From positions 349,216 through 413,215 of the forward strand of contig CAXXHY010000035.1 of assembly GCA_963667575.2 (NCBI GenBank): DNA of 64,000 nucleotides. The letters run 5' to 3'. Below the pieces are notes generated by a model. It worked only from the letters and a program-made list of their open reading frames with translations, did not search any database and was not told the origin of the DNA. How positions within the stretch are numbered: the first letter of the stretch is position 1; every line of letters begins with the position of its first letter. A program made the translations under genes and the position numbers. This document shows, piece by piece, positions 62,570-64,000 of this stretch. Source of the stretch: G963665495 sp963667575 (GTDB lineage Bacteria; Desulfobacterota; Desulfovibrionia; Desulfovibrionales; Desulfovibrionaceae).

Positions 62570-64000
62570 ATGGAAACTCATATTCTGATCTCATTGATTT
62601 CCCTGGCAGGTCTGGTGCTGGAATTTGCGGCATTGATGACGGTTTTTGCCGCCATTCGCGATACGCGTACCGCACAGGGGGCCATTGCCTGGAGCGTGGC
62701 GCTGGTGGCCATGCCCATCATTACGCTTCCCTTGTATCTGATTTTCGGGCGCAACAAGTTCCATGGCTATGTGGATGCGCTGCGAAGCGGCCATGAAGAA
62801 TTCCTGGCGTTCAACAAAAGCGCGTATCAGCCCAGCAAGGCATCCGCAAAGCATTCGCACATGGACAAGTCCAAGCTGGTGTTCGAACATCTGGCGGGCG
62901 TGCCCTTTCTGGACGGCAACAGGCTGGAACTGTTCACGGACGGCTACAGTACGTTCGACGCCATCATGGATGAGATAGACAAGGCCCAACAGTACGTGCT
63001 GGTGCAGTTTTTCGTGGTGCATGACGACGGCCTGGGCCAGCGTTTGAAAGATCATTTGATTCTCATGGCCAAACAGGGCGTGAAGATATTTTTTCTGTAC
63101 GATGAGGTGGGGTCGCACACCACATCCAGGGGGTTCTGGGATGAAATGCGCGCGGCCGGCATTCAGGTGGCCCCTTTTCTGACCACCAAGGGCAAGGGCA
63201 ACCGTTTTCAGCTCAATTTTCGCAACCACCGCAAAATAGTGGTGGTGGACGGCCATACGGCCTTTGTGGGCGGCCACAACGTGGGGGACGAATACCTGGG
63301 GCTTTCCAAAAAGCTGGGGCCCTGGCGGGATACGCATCTGCGCTGCAGCGGCCCGGCCGTGTGCGGCGTACAGATAAGCTTTGCCGAGGACTGGTACTGG
63401 GCCACGCGTGAGCATCTGGAGCTGAACTGGTCGCCTCCCTATTATCCGGACGGTCCGGATGTGCTGGCCCTGCCCACGGGGCCCTCAGACCGGCTGGAAA
63501 CCTGCTCGCTGATGTATGTCCGGGCCATCAATTCGGCTCAGGAGCGGTTCTGGGTGGCCAGCCCGTACTTCGTACCGGATGGGTCCGTGCTGAACGCGCT
63601 GCAGCTCGCGGCTCTGCGCGGGGTGGACGTACGCCTGGTGATTCCGGACGAGCCGGACCACAAGCTGGTCTGGCTGGCCTGTTACCACAGCCTGAAGCAG
63701 CTCGATATGCCCAACATCCGGGTGTTTCGCTACAATCGGGGATTCATGCACCAGAAGACCTTTCTGGTGGACGACCGCTGGGGCGCGGTGGGTACGGCCA
63801 ACATGGACAACCGCTCGTTCCGCCTGAATTTCGAACTGACCATGCTGGTGGATGACGATGATTTCTGCAAACAGCTGGAAGCCATGTTCGAACACGACTT
63901 TACCCATTGCGATGAGGTCGGCACCAACGAGTACGACCATCTGGGCTTTTTCATGAAGTACGCGGTCAAGGTGGCGCGGCTGTTCGCTCCCATCCTGTAG
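62570..64000 (+). CDS. cls: Cardiolipin synthase
   Basis: 476 residues, ending exactly at the window edge with TAG. Two N-terminal helices (LISLISLAGLVLEFAALMTV, WSVALVAMPIITLPLYLIFG). Two PLD (HKD) motifs: NHRKIVVVDGHTAFVGGHNV and MHQKTFLVDDRWGAVGTANM. It joins two phosphatidylglycerol molecules to cardiolipin and glycerol at the inner membrane. Length and helix layout match ClsA-type enzymes. The ribosome-binding site is weak. Confidence 0.94.
   Translation: METHILISLISLAGLVLEFAALMTVFAAIRDTRTAQGAIAWSVALVAMPIITLPLYLIFGRNKFHGYVDALRSGHEEFLAFNKSAYQPSKASAKHSHMDKSKLVFEHLAGVPFLDGNRLELFTDGYSTFDAIMDEIDKAQQYVLVQFFVVHDDGLGQRLKDHLILMAKQGVKIFFLYDEVGSHTTSRGFWDEMRAAGIQVAPFLTTKGKGNRFQLNFRNHRKIVVVDGHTAFVGGHNVGDEYLGLSKKLGPWRDTHLRCSGPAVCGVQISFAEDWYWATREHLELNWSPPYYPDGPDVLALPTGPSDRLETCSLMYVRAINSAQERFWVASPYFVPDGSVLNALQLAALRGVDVRLVIPDEPDHKLVWLACYHSLKQLDMPNIRVFRYNRGFMHQKTFLVDDRWGAVGTANMDNRSFRLNFELTMLVDDDDFCKQLEAMFEHDFTHCDEVGTNEYDHLGFFMKYAVKVARLFAPIL

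Noticed and set aside
1..64000. CRISPR arrays, tRNA genes, transposase genes
   Set aside because: Looked for regular spaced repeats, cloverleaf T-loops (GGTTCGAATCC) and DDE/HUH transposase motifs; none convincing.

Overview
The window looks like chromosomal DNA of a Desulfovibrio-like sulfate reducer (Desulfovibrionaceae). This rests on gene style rather than a marker gene: moderately high GC with AT-rich islands, a phosphoserine phosphatase with two N-terminal ACT domains, many sensor and sigma-54 regulatory parts, overlapping TGATG/ATGA gene junctions, and a dispersed palindromic repeat (…GTTTTTGGAGATTCC…) of the kind I associate with that family. No rRNA, tRNA, CRISPR array or transposase gene was seen.

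Layout. 1-5.7 kb: the end of a polytopic membrane protein, a PAS-GGDEF diguanylate cyclase, two tandem paralogous secreted proteins and a very short FlgM-like protein. 5.9-8.3 kb: an AT-rich island of small leftward genes, including a toxin-tail fragment that overlaps a probable immunity gene and a release-factor-like protein without the GGQ loop. 8.5-11.5 kb: a glycine betaine ABC transporter operon (proV-proW-proX, leftward), with a 1.2-kb AT-rich gene-free stretch upstream. 12.7-17.1 kb: housekeeping genes hpt, serB, leuB and purU. 17.1-22.05 kb: a membrane sensor kinase and a sigma-54 activator, followed by two related intergenic units. Each unit has a UAS-like inverted repeat, a TGGCAC-N5-ATGC sigma-54 promoter, about 250-290 nt of structured sequence with CUCC-rich loops, and a strong intrinsic terminator. 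I read these as twin sigma-54-dependent small RNAs controlled by the adjacent regulator; this is the most interesting part of the window.

22.3-32.8 kb: a GtrII-like membrane protein, MoxR plus DUF58, an exported endonuclease/exonuclease/phosphatase, an XcyI/Cfr9I-type restriction-modification pair (expected site CCCGGG), and three tandem DUF3592-like membrane proteins. 33-43.8 kb: a tight operon of an ArnT-like glycosyltransferase, a YkgJ-type cysteine-rich protein and PBP1A; then a MIF-like tautomerase, arsenate reductase, pyrF, and an RND pump followed by a VKOR-thioredoxin fusion. 44-53.9 kb: a ThrE-type exporter pair, 6-phosphogluconolactonase, an SGNH hydrolase, a two-subunit molybdopterin oxidoreductase, a DMT transporter with a divergent TetR regulator, and a DUF523 protein. 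54-64 kb: a secreted subtype-B tannase-like esterase, a 1409-residue membrane protein of unknown role, Sir2 deacylase, an MTH1187-type protein, an NADPH-dependent FMN reductase-like protein and cardiolipin synthase.

Quality note. Most genes between about 43.66 and 53.72 kb, and three between 22.5 and 26.2 kb, carry single-base frameshifts, although the protein sequence reads correctly when frames are joined. This clustering across unrelated genes points to sequence error more than to decay. Those genes are typed as pseudogenes below because the printed sequence is broken.
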